DNA of 64,000 bases, from assembly GCF_006442205.1 (NCBI RefSeq), contig NZ_VFVR01000001.1, positions 496,001 through 560,000 of the forward strand, in the 5' to 3' direction. Positions within the stretch are counted from its first letter, which is position 1, and every line of letters starts with the position of its first letter. This stretch comes from Mesorhizobium sp. B2-3-12. Lineage in GTDB: Bacteria > Pseudomonadota > Alphaproteobacteria > Rhizobiales > Rhizobiaceae. The translations under genes and the position numbers were made by a program. The notes beneath the pieces are model-generated. The model was given only the letters and a program-made list of their open reading frames with translations, did not search any database and had not been told where the DNA came from. Shown here one piece after another: positions 10,031 to 20,022 of the stretch.

Positions 10031-11741
10031 AGCAGTGTGTTTCTTGCGCACCGCCCGGATGGGTGACCGCGCCATCCCTGGCGGACCCTACCGTCTGTGC
10101 GTATTTCCATATCGCGCCCGACTGATAGTCGGTCGTGCGCGCCTTCCATGTCTTGGCCCGCGCCGAGAGCTCGCTCTGCGACAGCGCCACCTCGATCGTG
10201 CCGTTCACCGCGTCGATCGTGATCACGTCGCCATCCCGGAGGAGACCGATCGGGCCGCCAACCGCTGCTTCCGGGCCGACATGGCCGATGCAGAAGCCGC
10301 GCGTCGCGCCGGAGAAACGGCCGTCGGTGATCAGCGCCACCTTGCCGCCCATCCCCTGGCCATAGAGTGCCGCCGTGGTCGACAGCATCTCGCGCATGCC
10401 AGGACCGCCGCGCGGCCCTTCATAGCGGATGACCAGAACCTCGCCTTCCCGATAGGCGCGGTTCGTCACCGCCTCGAAACATTCCTCTTCCGAATCGAAG
10501 CAGCGCGCCGGGCCGGAGAATTTCAACTCCGCCATGCCCGCGACCTTCACGATCGCGCCTTCTGGGGCAAGGTTTCCCTTCAACCCCACGACACCGCCGG
10601 TTTGGGTAATGGGTCTGTTGGCCGGGCGGACCACGTCTTGATGCTCATTCCACGCAACGTGCTGCATGTTTTCGGCCAAAGTACGGCCAGTGACCGTCAT
10701 GCAATCGCCATGCAGATAGCCATGGTCGAGCAGCGTCTTCATCAGCAGCGGAATGCCGCCGGCCTCGAACATATCCTTGGCGACATATTTGCCGCCTGGC
10801 TTGAGGTCGGCGATGTAAGGCGCCTTCTCGAAGATGCGCGCGACGTCGAACAGGTCGAACTTGATCCCCGCCTCATGGGCGATCGCCGGCAGATGCAGCG
10901 CGGCATTGGTCGAGCCACCGGTGGCCGAAACCACGGTCGCCGCATTCTCCAGCGCCTTCAGCGTGACGATGTCGCGCGGCCGGATGTTTTTCGCGATCAG
11001 CTCCATGATCTTTTCGCCGGAGGCGAAATTGAAACGGTCGCGCATTTCGTAAGGCGCCGGCGCGCCGCAGGAATAGGGCAGAGCCAAGCCGATCGCCTCG
11101 GCGACAGTGGCCATGGTATTGGCGGTGAACTGGGCACCGCACGAACCGGCCGAGGGACAGGCCGCCTGCTCGATTTCGAGCAGTTCGGCATCACCGATCG
11201 TGCCGACCGAGTGCTGGCCGACCGCCTCGAACACATCCTGCACGGTGATCTGGCGGCCGCGATAGCTGCCGGGCAGGATCGAACCGCCATAGATGAAGAT
11301 CGACGGCACGTTGAGCCGCACCATGGCCATCATCATGCCGGGCAGCGACTTGTCGCAGCCGGCGAGGCCGACCAGCGCGTCGTAGCAATGGCCGCGCATG
11401 GTGAGCTCGACCGAATCGGCGATGACCTCGCGCGACACCAGCGAGGACTTCATGCCCTGGTGGCCCATGGCGATGCCATCGGTGACGGTGATGGTGCAGA
11501 ATTCGCGCGGCGTGCCGTTGGCGGCTGCCACGCCCTTCTTGACCACCTGCGCCTGGCGCATCAGCGATATGTTGCAGGGTGCTGCTTCGTTCCAGCAAGA
11601 GGCGACGCCGACCAGCGGCTGCGCGATTTCGGTCGCCGACAGGCCCATGGCATAGAGATAGGACCGGTGCGGCGCACGTGCCGGACCGACAGTCACATGG
11701 CGGCTAGGGAGCTTAGCCTTTGAAATGACCTTGGCGTCCAT
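10017..11741 (-). CDS. ilvD: Dihydroxy-acid dehydratase
   Basis: The 574-residue enzyme dehydrates dihydroxy acids in isoleucine, valine and pantothenate synthesis. It has the IlvD/Edd signatures: [31 protein letters not shown] and [17 protein letters not shown] supply the Fe-S cluster cysteines, and the C-terminal [14 protein letters not shown] is intact. The start [15 protein letters not shown] at 11741 follows GGAAGAGA. The C-terminus overlaps exoR by 14 bp. No other branched-chain gene is nearby. Confidence 0.96.
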   Translation of the reverse strand: MDAKVISKAKLPSRHVTVGPARAPHRSYLYAMGLSATEIAQPLVGVASCWNEAAPCNISLMRQAQVVKKGVAAANGTPREFCTITVTDGIAMGHQGMKSSLVSREVIADSVELTMRGHCYDALVGLAGCDKSLPGMMMAMVRLNVPSIFIYGGSILPGSYRGRQITVQDVFEAVGQHSVGTIGDAELLEIEQAACPSAGSCGAQFTANTMATVAEAIGLALPYSCGAPAPYEMRDRFNFASGEKIMELIAKNIRPRDIVTLKALENAATVVSATGGSTNAALHLPAIAHEAGIKFDLFDVARIFEKAPYIADLKPGGKYVAKDMFEAGGIPLLMKTLLDHGYLHGDCMTVTGRTLAENMQHVAWNEHQDVVRPANRPITQTGGVVGLKGNLAPEGAIVKVAGMAELKFSGPARCFDSEEECFEAVTNRAYREGEVLVIRYEGPRGGPGMREMLSTTAALYGQGMGGKVALITDGRFSGATRGFCIGHVGPEAAVGGPIGLLRDGDVITIDAVNGTIEVALSQSELSARAKTWKARTTDYQSGAIWKYAQTVGSARDGAVTHPGGAQETHCYADI

Positions 11742-11984
11742 TCTCTTCCTTGCCGCGGGCGGTGCGGCCTGCCCCATCGCCGAGCCTTTTGGCGCGTGTC
11801 CCGAGACAAGTTCGAGGTGCGCCGGGTTTATGGCGGGAAATGGGCAATTTCCCCGGCCCGACTTCTAGCGCGGGGGTTGTTCAGAAAGTGTTGCCAAAAC
11901 GTCACATTCGCAGAAGGCGCAACCGGCCCGACGTATAGGCTTCGCAGGTCGGATGAGGGGCTCGCCGGCAGTCCCCGCCTAAAC

Positions 11985-12014
11985 GAAAAAGGCCGGGCAT
12001 TGCCCGGCCTTTTT
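11985..12014 (-). terminator. Terminator after the first FadL-type gene
   Basis: A perfect GGCCGGGC/GCCCGGCC stem with flanking A and T tracts lies about 20 bp past the stop of the transporter gene. It could also act on the plus strand. Confidence 0.85.
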
Positions 12015-12032
12015 CGAAGCATTTTCACAGCC

Positions 12033-13253
12033 TTAGAATTTGATCTTGAGACCGCCGGAAATTGCCGTGACCAGATCGTTGCCAAAGTCGTAGCTGACAT
12101 CGGTGCCGGCTGGATAACCATTGGCATCAACTACCACTCCAGAGTGGCCGCTGGTCAGCACCCCGATTGCTCCCGCCAGACGGAGTTCGATGTTGGGTCG
12201 CGGCGTATAGGCGACACCCCCGCCCAAGGTCCATGTATCGGTCTGGTCGCCATAGCCGTGCGACGTGCCACGATCCCAGGAGATTTGCGCGGCACCGCTC
12301 CACTGCTCGTTGAACTGATGGCCAATGCCGCCGGTGACCGTCCAGCCATCACGATACATCAGGTCGAGCGAGGTGAGCCTGACTGGGTATGGAGAAACCG
12401 TCGTGCATCCGAAGGCCTTGGTCTCCGACGAGCAAATCGGAACACTCTGCAGCACACTCCAATTGACCCATTTGACCGAACCGAAAGCTAGCCAGCCCGG
12501 CGCGATGCCGGACTGCAGTTTCAATTCCAATGAATCCGGCATCGACTGGGTTGGGCCATAGATGTCCGCCACGCTGCCGCCGATGTTCAGAGTGCCCGAA
12601 ATATTATCGAGCTTGACCTGTGAGTTGTAGACAAGGCTGGCGCGCAACGCGATATCGGGGATCTCGTAGGCGATGCCGGCTCGCCAGCCCCAACCGCTGC
12701 TGGTCAGATCCACACGACCAAGCGTCGTGCCAAGAAGTGGGCTAGCGTAGCTTTCCTTGAAGCCGTAGACCTCCTGGTAGAAGACACCGCCGATGAAACG
12801 AAGCTGTCCTTTGCCAGCATCCATCTTGTAGGAGCAGGTTCCTGCATAGTTGTTGCTTTTGATTTGAGTGTTGGTGTTGGAATAGGAGCCGTTCCAGATA
12901 CCCGGGTTTGAACTTGCGCCCCAGGGCTGCGAATAGTCCAGCATACAGTCGACGCCATGGCCAAGCGCTGCCTTGACCCCGACGTAAGGCACCCAGTACC
13001 CCTCGGTGTTGCGAGCAGTGCTCTTGCCCGTCAGGCCGCCGCCTGATGTGTCCACCGCGTTCTTGAGGTCGCGTTGTGGCATCACATAAGTCGCCCCCAC
13101 ATCCGACGCGAACGGTGCCGGATCAAACAAAAGGTCGATGTCGTAGCCGCCACGCTCCAGGCCGCCGGCATGGGCTGCGTTCATCGCGGTGCCAATCACG
13201 GCGAGGGAAAAACACCCCGCCCCTACCAGTGCTTTCAGACGCGACTTGTCCAT
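12033..13253 (-). CDS. OmpP1/FadL-family outer-membrane transporter (copy 1)
   Basis: The 406-residue protein begins MDKSRLKALVGAGCFSLAVIG with a signal peptide cut after AAHA, then GGLERGGYDIDLLFDPAPFASDVGATYVMPQRD, typical of FadL-type 14-strand barrels that import hydrophobic compounds such as long-chain fatty acids or aromatics. It ends in the aromatic KIKF expected for a barrel protein. Shared motifs with its neighbour: GWRAGIAYEIPDIALRA, SGIAPGWLAFGSVKWVNWSVLQ and YRDGWTVTGGIGHQFN. ATG at 13253 follows GGGAGGGACTC. It has its own terminator and a promoter region matching that of the paralogue. Confidence 0.85.
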   Translation of the reverse strand: MDKSRLKALVGAGCFSLAVIGTAMNAAHAGGLERGGYDIDLLFDPAPFASDVGATYVMPQRDLKNAVDTSGGGLTGKSTARNTEGYWVPYVGVKAALGHGVDCMLDYSQPWGASSNPGIWNGSYSNTNTQIKSNNYAGTCSYKMDAGKGQLRFIGGVFYQEVYGFKESYASPLLGTTLGRVDLTSSGWGWRAGIAYEIPDIALRASLVYNSQVKLDNISGTLNIGGSVADIYGPTQSMPDSLELKLQSGIAPGWLAFGSVKWVNWSVLQSVPICSSETKAFGCTTVSPYPVRLTSLDLMYRDGWTVTGGIGHQFNEQWSGAAQISWDRGTSHGYGDQTDTWTLGGGVAYTPRPNIELRLAGAIGVLTSGHSGVVVDANGYPAGTDVSYDFGNDLVTAISGGLKIKF

Positions 13254-13680
13254 GAGTCCCTCCCCAAATCGAGTACAACCCAAGCAAGAACCAATTTGCA
13301 TGGGTTACGCAACTGCGATTTCAAGAGGCGTACATGTACAAATACTGCGGATGAATTCTGCCCCGATGACGCCGAGGCCCACAGCCTGCCGAAAACCGCC
13401 GTTTCGCGTGCAGCTCGCTTGGAAGAAACTAGAAAATGGTGCCGGACCGTCCCGAAACGCGGCAATCTGGCGGTCAATCGCCCCGATGTTACATTATGGC
13501 AACAATCGGCTGAAAACTTCCGTTTACGTCAACGGAACTATGTGCATGAAAGCTAATATTCCATCCGCAGCCAATCCAACACCCGCAAGGCTGTTCTATC
13601 TGCGGGATGGAACGGATCGTCAAACAAGAAAGGCCGGGCAAATACCCGGCCATTCTTGCGAAATATGTTGGACGTCTGGA
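13254..13680 (-). promoter_or_regulatory. Upstream region of FadL copy 1 and terminator of copy 2
   Basis: This 427-bp gap has no gene that I can support. Two blocks are shared with the region ahead of copy 2: GGCGTACATGTA (13327-13338), about 75 bp before the start codon, and a distal block with GTTACATTATGGCAACAAT (13489-13507) followed by AAAACTTCCGTTTACGTCAA. The distance between blocks is 164 bp in both regions. The distal block contains an inverted repeat (TGTT/AACA arms around ACATTATGGC). Which block is promoter and which is operator cannot be told; a long leader is possible. Bases 13628-13657 hold the copy 2 terminator. Confidence 0.6.
13628..13657 (-). terminator. Terminator after the second FadL-type gene
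   Basis: A GGCCGGG/CCCGGCC stem (13633-13639 with 13646-13652), extended by flanking AAGAAA and TTCTT, lies about 25 bp past the stop at 13681. Confidence 0.75.
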
Positions 13681-14811
13681 TTACCACTTGATGCTGTAAC
13701 CGCCCGAGACCGCGTAACCCCAGTCGCCCTGGACAGTACGATCGAATATCGGGCCATATTTGGTTTCCGACACCGACGCCAGGTAAATGGCAGCAACGCC
13801 CAGGCGAAGTTCGCCGCCCAGTTTGTCCTTCATCGAAACACCGGTGCCGATGGTATAGCTGTCACCGGTCAAATCCCAACCCGTGCTGACACCCCGGTCA
13901 TAGGTCGCAAAGACGGTTCCGGAAAACTGATCGTTGAATTTGTGGCCAATGCCGCCTGTGACGGTCCACCCATCGCGCCAGAAATATTGATTGCCGTTGG
14001 TCAATCCTAGGGCCGGCACATTGAGGATAAGCTGCTCAGTGACAGACCAATCCGTCCACTTCACGCTACCATAAGCGAGCCAGCCCGGAGCAATACCGGT
14101 TTGCGCCTTGAACTCCACGCTCTGTGGAAAATTCGCCTTGCCCGTGGCGGAGCCAGCAGGAAAGCCAAAATAAGTCGCCGAACCGCTGGCATTGATGTCT
14201 ACTCCGGAGCGATACATCAACTGCGTGCGGAGCGCGATCTCCGGAATCTCGTACGCGATGCCTGCACGCCAGCCGAAATTGCTGTCGTGCAATGAAACGC
14301 CGAGCCTCGAATTGGAAGTGCCAAGCGGAGCTCCCGCAACGAGATTATAGTCGGTGGTTTCATTGTAGACGCCACCAATGATCCAGATACGTCCCTTGCT
14401 GAGATCGAACTTCAACCCGCAAGTGGCGCCGTACTCATACATGGTGAAGTCTTCATTCAACTTGCCGAGCGTACCGCTTGAACGCGACCATGTCGCGTTG
14501 CCGCCAAATGATTGCGTAAGAGTACCTGCGCACGACAGGCTATCCGAGAGCTTGAATTTAACCGCGGCCGAGGGGATCACATAGCTGTCGGAGAAATTCT
14601 CTCCGACCAGATACGGATTGGCCACGTTGGTCGAATACTTTCTGGTCGGCGCGACGTAGGTCACGCTCGTACGCATGTTGAAATTGCCATCCTCGAAAAG
14701 GATATCGGTATCGGCCGTGCCGCGCGAGAACCCGCCAGCGTGTGCCGAACCCATCAAGGCCACCGAAAAGCACCCTGCCCCCAGCAGTGCTTTCAGACGC
14801 AAATTGTTCAT
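13681..14811 (-). CDS. OmpP1/FadL-family outer-membrane transporter (copy 2)
   Basis: This 376-residue paralogue starts MNNLRLKALLGAGCFSVALMG with a signal peptide ending SAHA, then GGFSRGTADTDILFEDGNFNMRTSVTYVAP. Conserved stretches with copy 1 include GWRAGIAYEIPEIALRTQLMYR, GIAPGWLAYGSVKWTDWSV and WRDGWTVTGGIGHKFNDQ. It ends SGGYSIKW, an outer-membrane barrel terminus. ATG at 14811 follows GGGGAGGACATCC. Copies share the core but differ widely in loops, so different ligands are plausible. Confidence 0.85.
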   Translation of the reverse strand: MNNLRLKALLGAGCFSVALMGSAHAGGFSRGTADTDILFEDGNFNMRTSVTYVAPTRKYSTNVANPYLVGENFSDSYVIPSAAVKFKLSDSLSCAGTLTQSFGGNATWSRSSGTLGKLNEDFTMYEYGATCGLKFDLSKGRIWIIGGVYNETTDYNLVAGAPLGTSNSRLGVSLHDSNFGWRAGIAYEIPEIALRTQLMYRSGVDINASGSATYFGFPAGSATGKANFPQSVEFKAQTGIAPGWLAYGSVKWTDWSVTEQLILNVPALGLTNGNQYFWRDGWTVTGGIGHKFNDQFSGTVFATYDRGVSTGWDLTGDSYTIGTGVSMKDKLGGELRLGVAAIYLASVSETKYGPIFDRTVQGDWGYAVSGGYSIKW

Positions 14812-15170
14812 GGATGTCCTCCCCGAATAACTAGTGGTTCAAGCTAGAACCAATTCAGGTTAACGGCGCAACAACGAATTCCAGGGCGTACATGTATATG
14901 TCCGCTAAACGCATTTTCGACAAAATGCAGAGGGACCGGCCCAAGCTCAAAAAGGGCCTGATGCCCACTCAGCCAAGCGAAAAAATATACAAAAAAGGCC
15001 CGAAAAGGCTCCAAAACAGCGGTTTTAGGGGAAACAGGCCCCATTGTTACATTATGGCAACAATGGGGCAAAAACTTCCGTTTACGTCAAAATTAACGCA
15101 ACGGAATGCCGATTTTCGAGGCGAAAGACCACCCATTTTAGAGGGCGCTAAAGTCTCGCGAATCTGCTCT
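14812..15170 (-). promoter_or_regulatory. Upstream region of FadL copy 2
   Basis: No gene is visible in these 359 bp. GGCGTACATGTA recurs at 14885-14896 and the distal block at 15042-15092, exactly as ahead of copy 1. Here the inverted repeat is perfect (CCATTGTT and AACAATGG around ACATTATGGC, 15041-15066), followed by TTCCGTTTACGTCAA, read on the minus strand as TTGACGTAAACGGAA. Confidence 0.6.
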
Positions 15171-17954
15171 TCAGCCGGCGTCACGTACCCTGGTCAATGC
15201 CACCGAAAGCTTGTCTTGGGCGTCGCGATACTCGGCCAGCTTTTCGCGTTCGGCCTCGACGACCTCGGCCGGCGCACTGGCGACGAACCGTTCGTTGGAC
15301 AGCTTCTTGTGCAGGCGCGCGATTTCCTCGGTCACCTTGACCAGTTCCTTCTGCAGCCGCGCGGCCTCCGCGGTGAGGTCGATCAGGCTGCCAAGCGGCA
15401 GGCAGATCGTCGCCTCGTTGAGCACGATCTGCGCAGAACCCTTGGGTGCCGCATCGGCGAGCGAGACGTCGCCGACACGCGCCAGCCGCTTGATCGCCGA
15501 GTCCTCGCGAGCCAGCCGTTCGCGCGTCACCGCGTTGGCCCCGACCACGACCAGCGGCGCTATTGCCGCCGGCGGCACATTCATCTCCGAGCGCACCGAG
15601 CGGATGCCTGAGACGAGGTCGACCAGCCAGTTGATGTCGGCGGCCGCCTCGGCGTCCTCGAAATCCGGCGAGGGCCAGGTGGCATGGCACAGCAGCGAGG
15701 CGCGTTCCCTGCCCTCACCCGCCGTCTGCGCCCACAGCTCCTCGGTCATGAACGGCATCATCGGATGCAACAGCTTGTAGATCTCGTCGAGCACGAAAGC
15801 GACGCAGGCGCGGCTCTCGGCCTTGGCCGCCTCGTCCGTGCCCATGAACACCGGCTTCAGCAATTCCAGATACCAGTCGCAGAACAGGTTCCAGACAAAG
15901 CGATAGGCGGCTCCCGCCGCCTCGTTGAAGCGGTATGAGGTGATGCCGTCGGTGACCTCGCGCGCGGCGCGTGTCAGCTCGGTCAGGATCCAGCGATTGA
16001 CCGCGAGCTTTGCGTCGTTCAGCCAGAAATCGTCATTGCGCGCGACTTCGTTCATCTCGGCGAAGCGCGTGGCGTTCCACAGCTTGGTGCCAAAATTGCG
16101 ATAGCCGGCGATGCGCGCCGGGTCGAGTTTCACGTCGCGTCCCTGCGCCGCCATCACGGTCAGCGTGAAGCGCAGCGCATCGGCGCCATATTCGTCGATC
16201 AGGTCGAGCGGATCGATGACGTTGCCTTTCGACTTCGACATCTTGGCGCCGTTCTTGTCGCGCACCAGCGCATGCACATAGACGGTGTGGAACGGCTCCT
16301 CGTCCATGAAGTGCAGGCCCATCATCATCATGCGGGCGACCCAGAAGAAGATGATGTCGAAGCCGGTCACCAGCACGTCGGTCTGGTAGTAGGTCTTCAG
16401 TTCCGGCGTCTGGTCCGGCCAGCCGAGCGTCGAGAACGGCCAAAGCGCCGACGAGAACCAGGTGTCGAGCACGTCTTCGTCGCGCGTCAGGATCTCGCCC
16501 GGCTTGAAATTCTCCAGCTTGTCCTCGACCCATGCCTTCCAGGGGCCTTCGAGCGCCAGATAATATTCGATCGCCGCGCCCAGCGCCTCTTCCTCGGACT
16601 TCTCGACAAAGACGCGCCCGTCCGGTCCGTACCAGGCCGGGATCTGATGCCCCCACCACAGCTGGCGCGAAATACACCAGGGCTGGATATTCTCCATCCA
16701 GTCGAAATAGGTCTTCTCCCAGTTCTTAGGCACGAAATTGGTGCGCCCCTCGCGCACCGAGGCGATCGCCGGCTTGGCCAGTTCCGCCGCGTTGGCGTAC
16801 CACTGCTCGGTCAGGTACGGCTCGATCGGCACACCGCCGCGGTCGCCGTGCGGCACGGCATGGCGATGCGGCTCGACCTTTTCGAGGAAGCCGCCGGCCT
16901 CCATCAGCTCGACGATCTTCTTGCGCGCGACGAAACGGTCGAGACCGTCGAGCTCGTCCCAGACAGCCTGGCGCTCCGGCGTCACATCGAGACCGGCGAG
17001 GAAGTCCTCATTATCCCTGAGCTTGATGGCGGCTTCGACGGTCAGGATGTTGATCGCCGGCAGCTTCTGGCGCTTGCCGACCTCGAAGTCGTTGAAATCA
17101 TGCGCCGGCGTGATCTTGACCGCGCCCGACCCCTTTTCGGGATCGGAATACTCGTCCGCCACGACGGGGATCTTGCGCCCGACGATCGGCAGGACGACAT
17201 TCTTGCCGATGAGATGCTGGAACCGCTCGTCGCCGGGATGAACAGCGACAGCCGTATCGCCAAGCATCGTCTCGGGGCGCGTCGTCGCCACGACGATGAA
17301 GGTCTTCGGGTTTTCCGGATCGAAGGCCGCGCCTTCGATCGGATAGCGGAAATGCCAGAGATTGCCGTTGACCTCCTGCTGCTCGACCTCAAGGTCGGAG
17401 ATCGCGGTCAACAGTTTCGGGTCCCAGTTCACAAGGCGCTTGTCCTTGTAGATCAGCCCTTGCTTGTAGAGCGTGACGAACACTTCGAGCACGGCCTTGG
17501 ACAGGCCCTCGTCCATGGTGAAGCGTTCACGCGACCAGTCGGCGGAGGCGCCGAGGCGCTTCAGCTGGTTGAAGATCAACCCACCCGATTCAGCCTTCCA
17601 CTCCCACACCTTCTCGATGAATTCCTCGCGCGTGAGGTCGCGGCGATGGATCTGCTTTTCCATCAGCCGGCGTTCGACCACCATCTGCGTGGCGATGCCG
17701 GCATGGTCCATGCCGGGCTGCCACAGCACGTTCTTGCCACGCATACGCTCGAAGCGAACCAGAATGTCCTGCAGCGTGTTGTTGAGCGCATGGCCCATAT
17801 GCAGCGACCCGGTGACGTTGGGCGGCGGAATGACGATGGTGAAGGCCTCGGCCCCCTCCTCGGCGCCGGCGCCGGCGCGAAACGCGTCGGCTTCCTCCCA
17901 CACCTTGGCGATCTTCGGCTCGACGGTTTTTGCGTCGTAGGTCTTTTCAAGCAT
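15171..17954 (-). CDS. valS: Valyl-tRNA synthetase
   Basis: The 927-residue class I synthetase charges tRNA-Val and edits misactivated threonine. The HIGH motif is HMGH at residues 52-55 in PPNVTGSLHMGHALN, and the KMSKS loop reads AKMSKSKGNVIDPLD. The C-terminal tail is the ValS coiled coil (AARLQKELVKVTEEIARLHKKL). The start MLEKTYDAKTVEPK at 17954 fits the family; the frame is open 100 codons further upstream, but that part overlaps the divergent VOC gene and has no ValS character. Confidence 0.97.
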   Translation of the reverse strand: MLEKTYDAKTVEPKIAKVWEEADAFRAGAGAEEGAEAFTIVIPPPNVTGSLHMGHALNNTLQDILVRFERMRGKNVLWQPGMDHAGIATQMVVERRLMEKQIHRRDLTREEFIEKVWEWKAESGGLIFNQLKRLGASADWSRERFTMDEGLSKAVLEVFVTLYKQGLIYKDKRLVNWDPKLLTAISDLEVEQQEVNGNLWHFRYPIEGAAFDPENPKTFIVVATTRPETMLGDTAVAVHPGDERFQHLIGKNVVLPIVGRKIPVVADEYSDPEKGSGAVKITPAHDFNDFEVGKRQKLPAINILTVEAAIKLRDNEDFLAGLDVTPERQAVWDELDGLDRFVARKKIVELMEAGGFLEKVEPHRHAVPHGDRGGVPIEPYLTEQWYANAAELAKPAIASVREGRTNFVPKNWEKTYFDWMENIQPWCISRQLWWGHQIPAWYGPDGRVFVEKSEEEALGAAIEYYLALEGPWKAWVEDKLENFKPGEILTRDEDVLDTWFSSALWPFSTLGWPDQTPELKTYYQTDVLVTGFDIIFFWVARMMMMGLHFMDEEPFHTVYVHALVRDKNGAKMSKSKGNVIDPLDLIDEYGADALRFTLTVMAAQGRDVKLDPARIAGYRNFGTKLWNATRFAEMNEVARNDDFWLNDAKLAVNRWILTELTRAAREVTDGITSYRFNEAAGAAYRFVWNLFCDWYLELLKPVFMGTDEAAKAESRACVAFVLDEIYKLLHPMMPFMTEELWAQTAGEGRERASLLCHATWPSPDFEDAEAAADINWLVDLVSGIRSVRSEMNVPPAAIAPLVVVGANAVTRERLAREDSAIKRLARVGDVSLADAAPKGSAQIVLNEATICLPLGSLIDLTAEAARLQKELVKVTEEIARLHKKLSNERFVASAPAEVVEAEREKLAEYRDAQDKLSVALTRVRDAG

Positions 17955-18219
17955 GGGAAAACGGTCCGCGCTGTCGGGAATTTTGCTGGTTCGGTGTAAA
18001 TCGGAAGGTCTTGGCCAAGTCAACCGCGAGGGCAGCCTGGGATCATCACAAGCAGATAGGGCCGAGGTAGGCCGAGGGAAGGCTGTAGTCCGTATGACAT
18101 TCGCGCCCTTGACCGCCACACGCCACGGCAATAGCCTACAGGCGCTGCTGTAGGGCGCATCGGCTTCCGGCCGGAGGGGCATTGCCCGCCTACGCCACCT
18201 CAACCCCACAAATGCGCCC

Positions 18220-18852
18220 ATGCAGACCCTCGAACACCACAAGAAACAGGCCAAGCTCTATCTGAAATGGCACCGCGAGCGGTACTATCCCGTCGCCGCC
18301 GTGATCGGATGGCTCTTGCCGCGTTTTCACGATCTCAGCGACAGCCAAATCCTCGATCACGGTTTCAAGCTTGCCGATGCCCAGGAACTTGTCGCCAGGA
18401 AGTCAGGGTTCGAAAGCTGGGAGGCGCTGAAGGGAGGCCTTCAAGCCGTGACAGATCATGCGGCAACAGACGCCGAAAAACCGCATCTTGCCTTTGCCGA
18501 GCCGCAGCTCTTTGTCCGCGACATCGTAACGGCCTGTAATTTCTACCGGCAAAAGCTCGGCTTCGAGACGCGCTTCACCTATGGTGAGCCGCCCTTCTAC
18601 GCCCAAATCATCCGCGACGGCGCACGGCTCAACCTGCGTCATGTCGACAAGCCTCCACTCGCCGCCAGTTCGGCCGATGACCTGCTGGCGGCAACGATCG
18701 TTGTCGACAACATTAAGGCTCTGTTTCTGGAATATCAGGCGGCCACGGCCCCGTTCCACCAGACATTGCGGACCGAACCCTGGGGCGCCCGCACGTTCAT
18801 CGTGAAGGACCCCGACGGCAACCTCATCTGCTTCGCGACCAGCGCGGGCTGA
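18220..18852 (+). CDS. VOC-domain protein with N-terminal helical extension
   Basis: The 210-residue protein has two parts. Residues 1-70 (HHKKQAKLYLKWHRERYYPV, then KLADAQELVARKSGFESWEALKGGL) resemble a helical segment seen ahead of ankyrin or glyoxalase domains in other bacteria. Residues 85-208 form a VOC domain (EPQLFVRDIVTACNFYRQKLGFE; RTFIVKDPDGNLICFAT). Such proteins often bind drugs or aldehydes; the substrate is unknown. The ATG at 18220 lacks an obvious ribosome-binding site, so the start is uncertain. Confidence 0.75.
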   Translation: MQTLEHHKKQAKLYLKWHRERYYPVAAVIGWLLPRFHDLSDSQILDHGFKLADAQELVARKSGFESWEALKGGLQAVTDHAATDAEKPHLAFAEPQLFVRDIVTACNFYRQKLGFETRFTYGEPPFYAQIIRDGARLNLRHVDKPPLAASSADDLLAATIVVDNIKALFLEYQAATAPFHQTLRTEPWGARTFIVKDPDGNLICFATSAG

Positions 18853-18862
18853 TCTCATCGAC

Positions 18863-18890
18863 AAAAACGCCGCCTCATGGGCGGCGTTTC
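18863..18890. terminator. Bidirectional terminator between VOC fusion gene and popZ
   Basis: AAACGCCGCC (18865-18874) pairs perfectly with GGCGGCGTTT (18880-18889) across a five-base loop. A and T tracts flank both sides and the stem lies between convergent genes. Confidence 0.85.
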
Positions 18891-18911
18891 GAGAGTGGTC
18901 GTTGGCGGAGA

Positions 18912-19772
18912 TTACTGCGCCCCGCGCGCCACGCGCTCGATTTCCTCGCGCACCAGCCTTTCGACCAGCGTCGGCAGATTGTTATCCAGCCAATCCTGCA
19001 GCATCGGCCGCAGCATTTCTTCGGCCATCTCGTCGAATGTCTTCTTGCCGCGGCTGGCAAAGGCGTCGGACAGTTCGCCGAAGGCGGCCGCGACCTGCCG
19101 GCCGGTATGTTCGGAAACAATCGCGGGACGCACCGCGTGCGCTTCGTTTGCCGCCGCGCGCGCCTGGGCCGTGCCCGTTGGAGCATCGCTTGACGAAGAC
19201 CGCTCGATCGCGGGTTCCGCCGCCGGCTCGCTTGCCGACACCTCCGGCTGGGACGCTGGCTTGCGGATGCTCCGGTCCGGCATCGCCTTGGCTTGCTCGC
19301 CAACGGCCGCGATCTCGCGACGCCAATCGGCGACGACGGCTTCGCTTGTCGCAACCTCCGCGGCAGCCGCCGGCGCGTCGCGGCTGGCGGCAGGCGCTGG
19401 CTCCGCGGCGACCCGCGCGCTGACCTCGGCCAGCGTTGTCGGCGTCCTGCCCAAAGCCGGATCGGCACGCGGCGGCACTTCCATGCGTGCGATCTCCGGC
19501 CGTACGGCCGGCGCCTGGACTTCAGCCATCACCGCCGATTTCCCGACCTCGGGGGCGGCATGCAGTTCGGCGCGGAACGCATCGATGTCGGCGGCGGCAA
19601 CAGCACTCGGTGCGGGTTCCAGGTCCTGCCGCAACTCATCGGGCCGCGACTCTTCGGCGTCGCCGGGCTGCTTGCGGCCGCTGTCGCTGTCTTCGATAAT
19701 CCTCCTGATGGAAGCCAGTATCTCTTCCATCGAAGGTTCGCGCTGCACGCTGCTTGCCGTTGCCATCGTCAC
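18912..19772 (-). CDS. popZ: PopZ-like polar organizing protein (DUF2497)
   Basis: The 286-residue protein has the PopZ layout: a short N-terminal helix EPSMEEILASIRRIIEDSD, a long acidic Pro/Ala-rich disordered middle, and a C-terminal oligomerisation region MAEEMLRPMLQDWLDNNLPTLVERLVREEIERVARG. In alphaproteobacteria PopZ forms polar condensates that anchor chromosome origins and recruit signalling proteins. Start at 19772 (MTMATASS) or two codons later. valS lies upstream in many relatives; here the VOC gene intervenes on the opposite strand. Confidence 0.9.
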   Translation of the reverse strand: MTMATASSVQREPSMEEILASIRRIIEDSDSGRKQPGDAEESRPDELRQDLEPAPSAVAAADIDAFRAELHAAPEVGKSAVMAEVQAPAVRPEIARMEVPPRADPALGRTPTTLAEVSARVAAEPAPAASRDAPAAAAEVATSEAVVADWRREIAAVGEQAKAMPDRSIRKPASQPEVSASEPAAEPAIERSSSSDAPTGTAQARAAANEAHAVRPAIVSEHTGRQVAAAFGELSDAFASRGKKTFDEMAEEMLRPMLQDWLDNNLPTLVERLVREEIERVARGAQ

Positions 19773-20022
19773 ATCCGCCGCCCTTGTGACCCGTTGCAGG
19801 TTTTCCGCTCCGGCAAGAGCCGGATTCGAATCATGACGGCAGCGTAACCGACGGATCGCCGCACGAGAATCCCCAATCTGGGGATATGTGGGATTTCAAC
19901 AGATTAGAGCGATTCCGCCAAAGCCGTATGACGGTTCCCCGTCAGCACTCGACACAAGGCCAGCGGCAGCCGGGTGTGCCCGATTGAACTGCCCGCCCTG
20001 GAAACGCCGTTCGAACGGAGGC

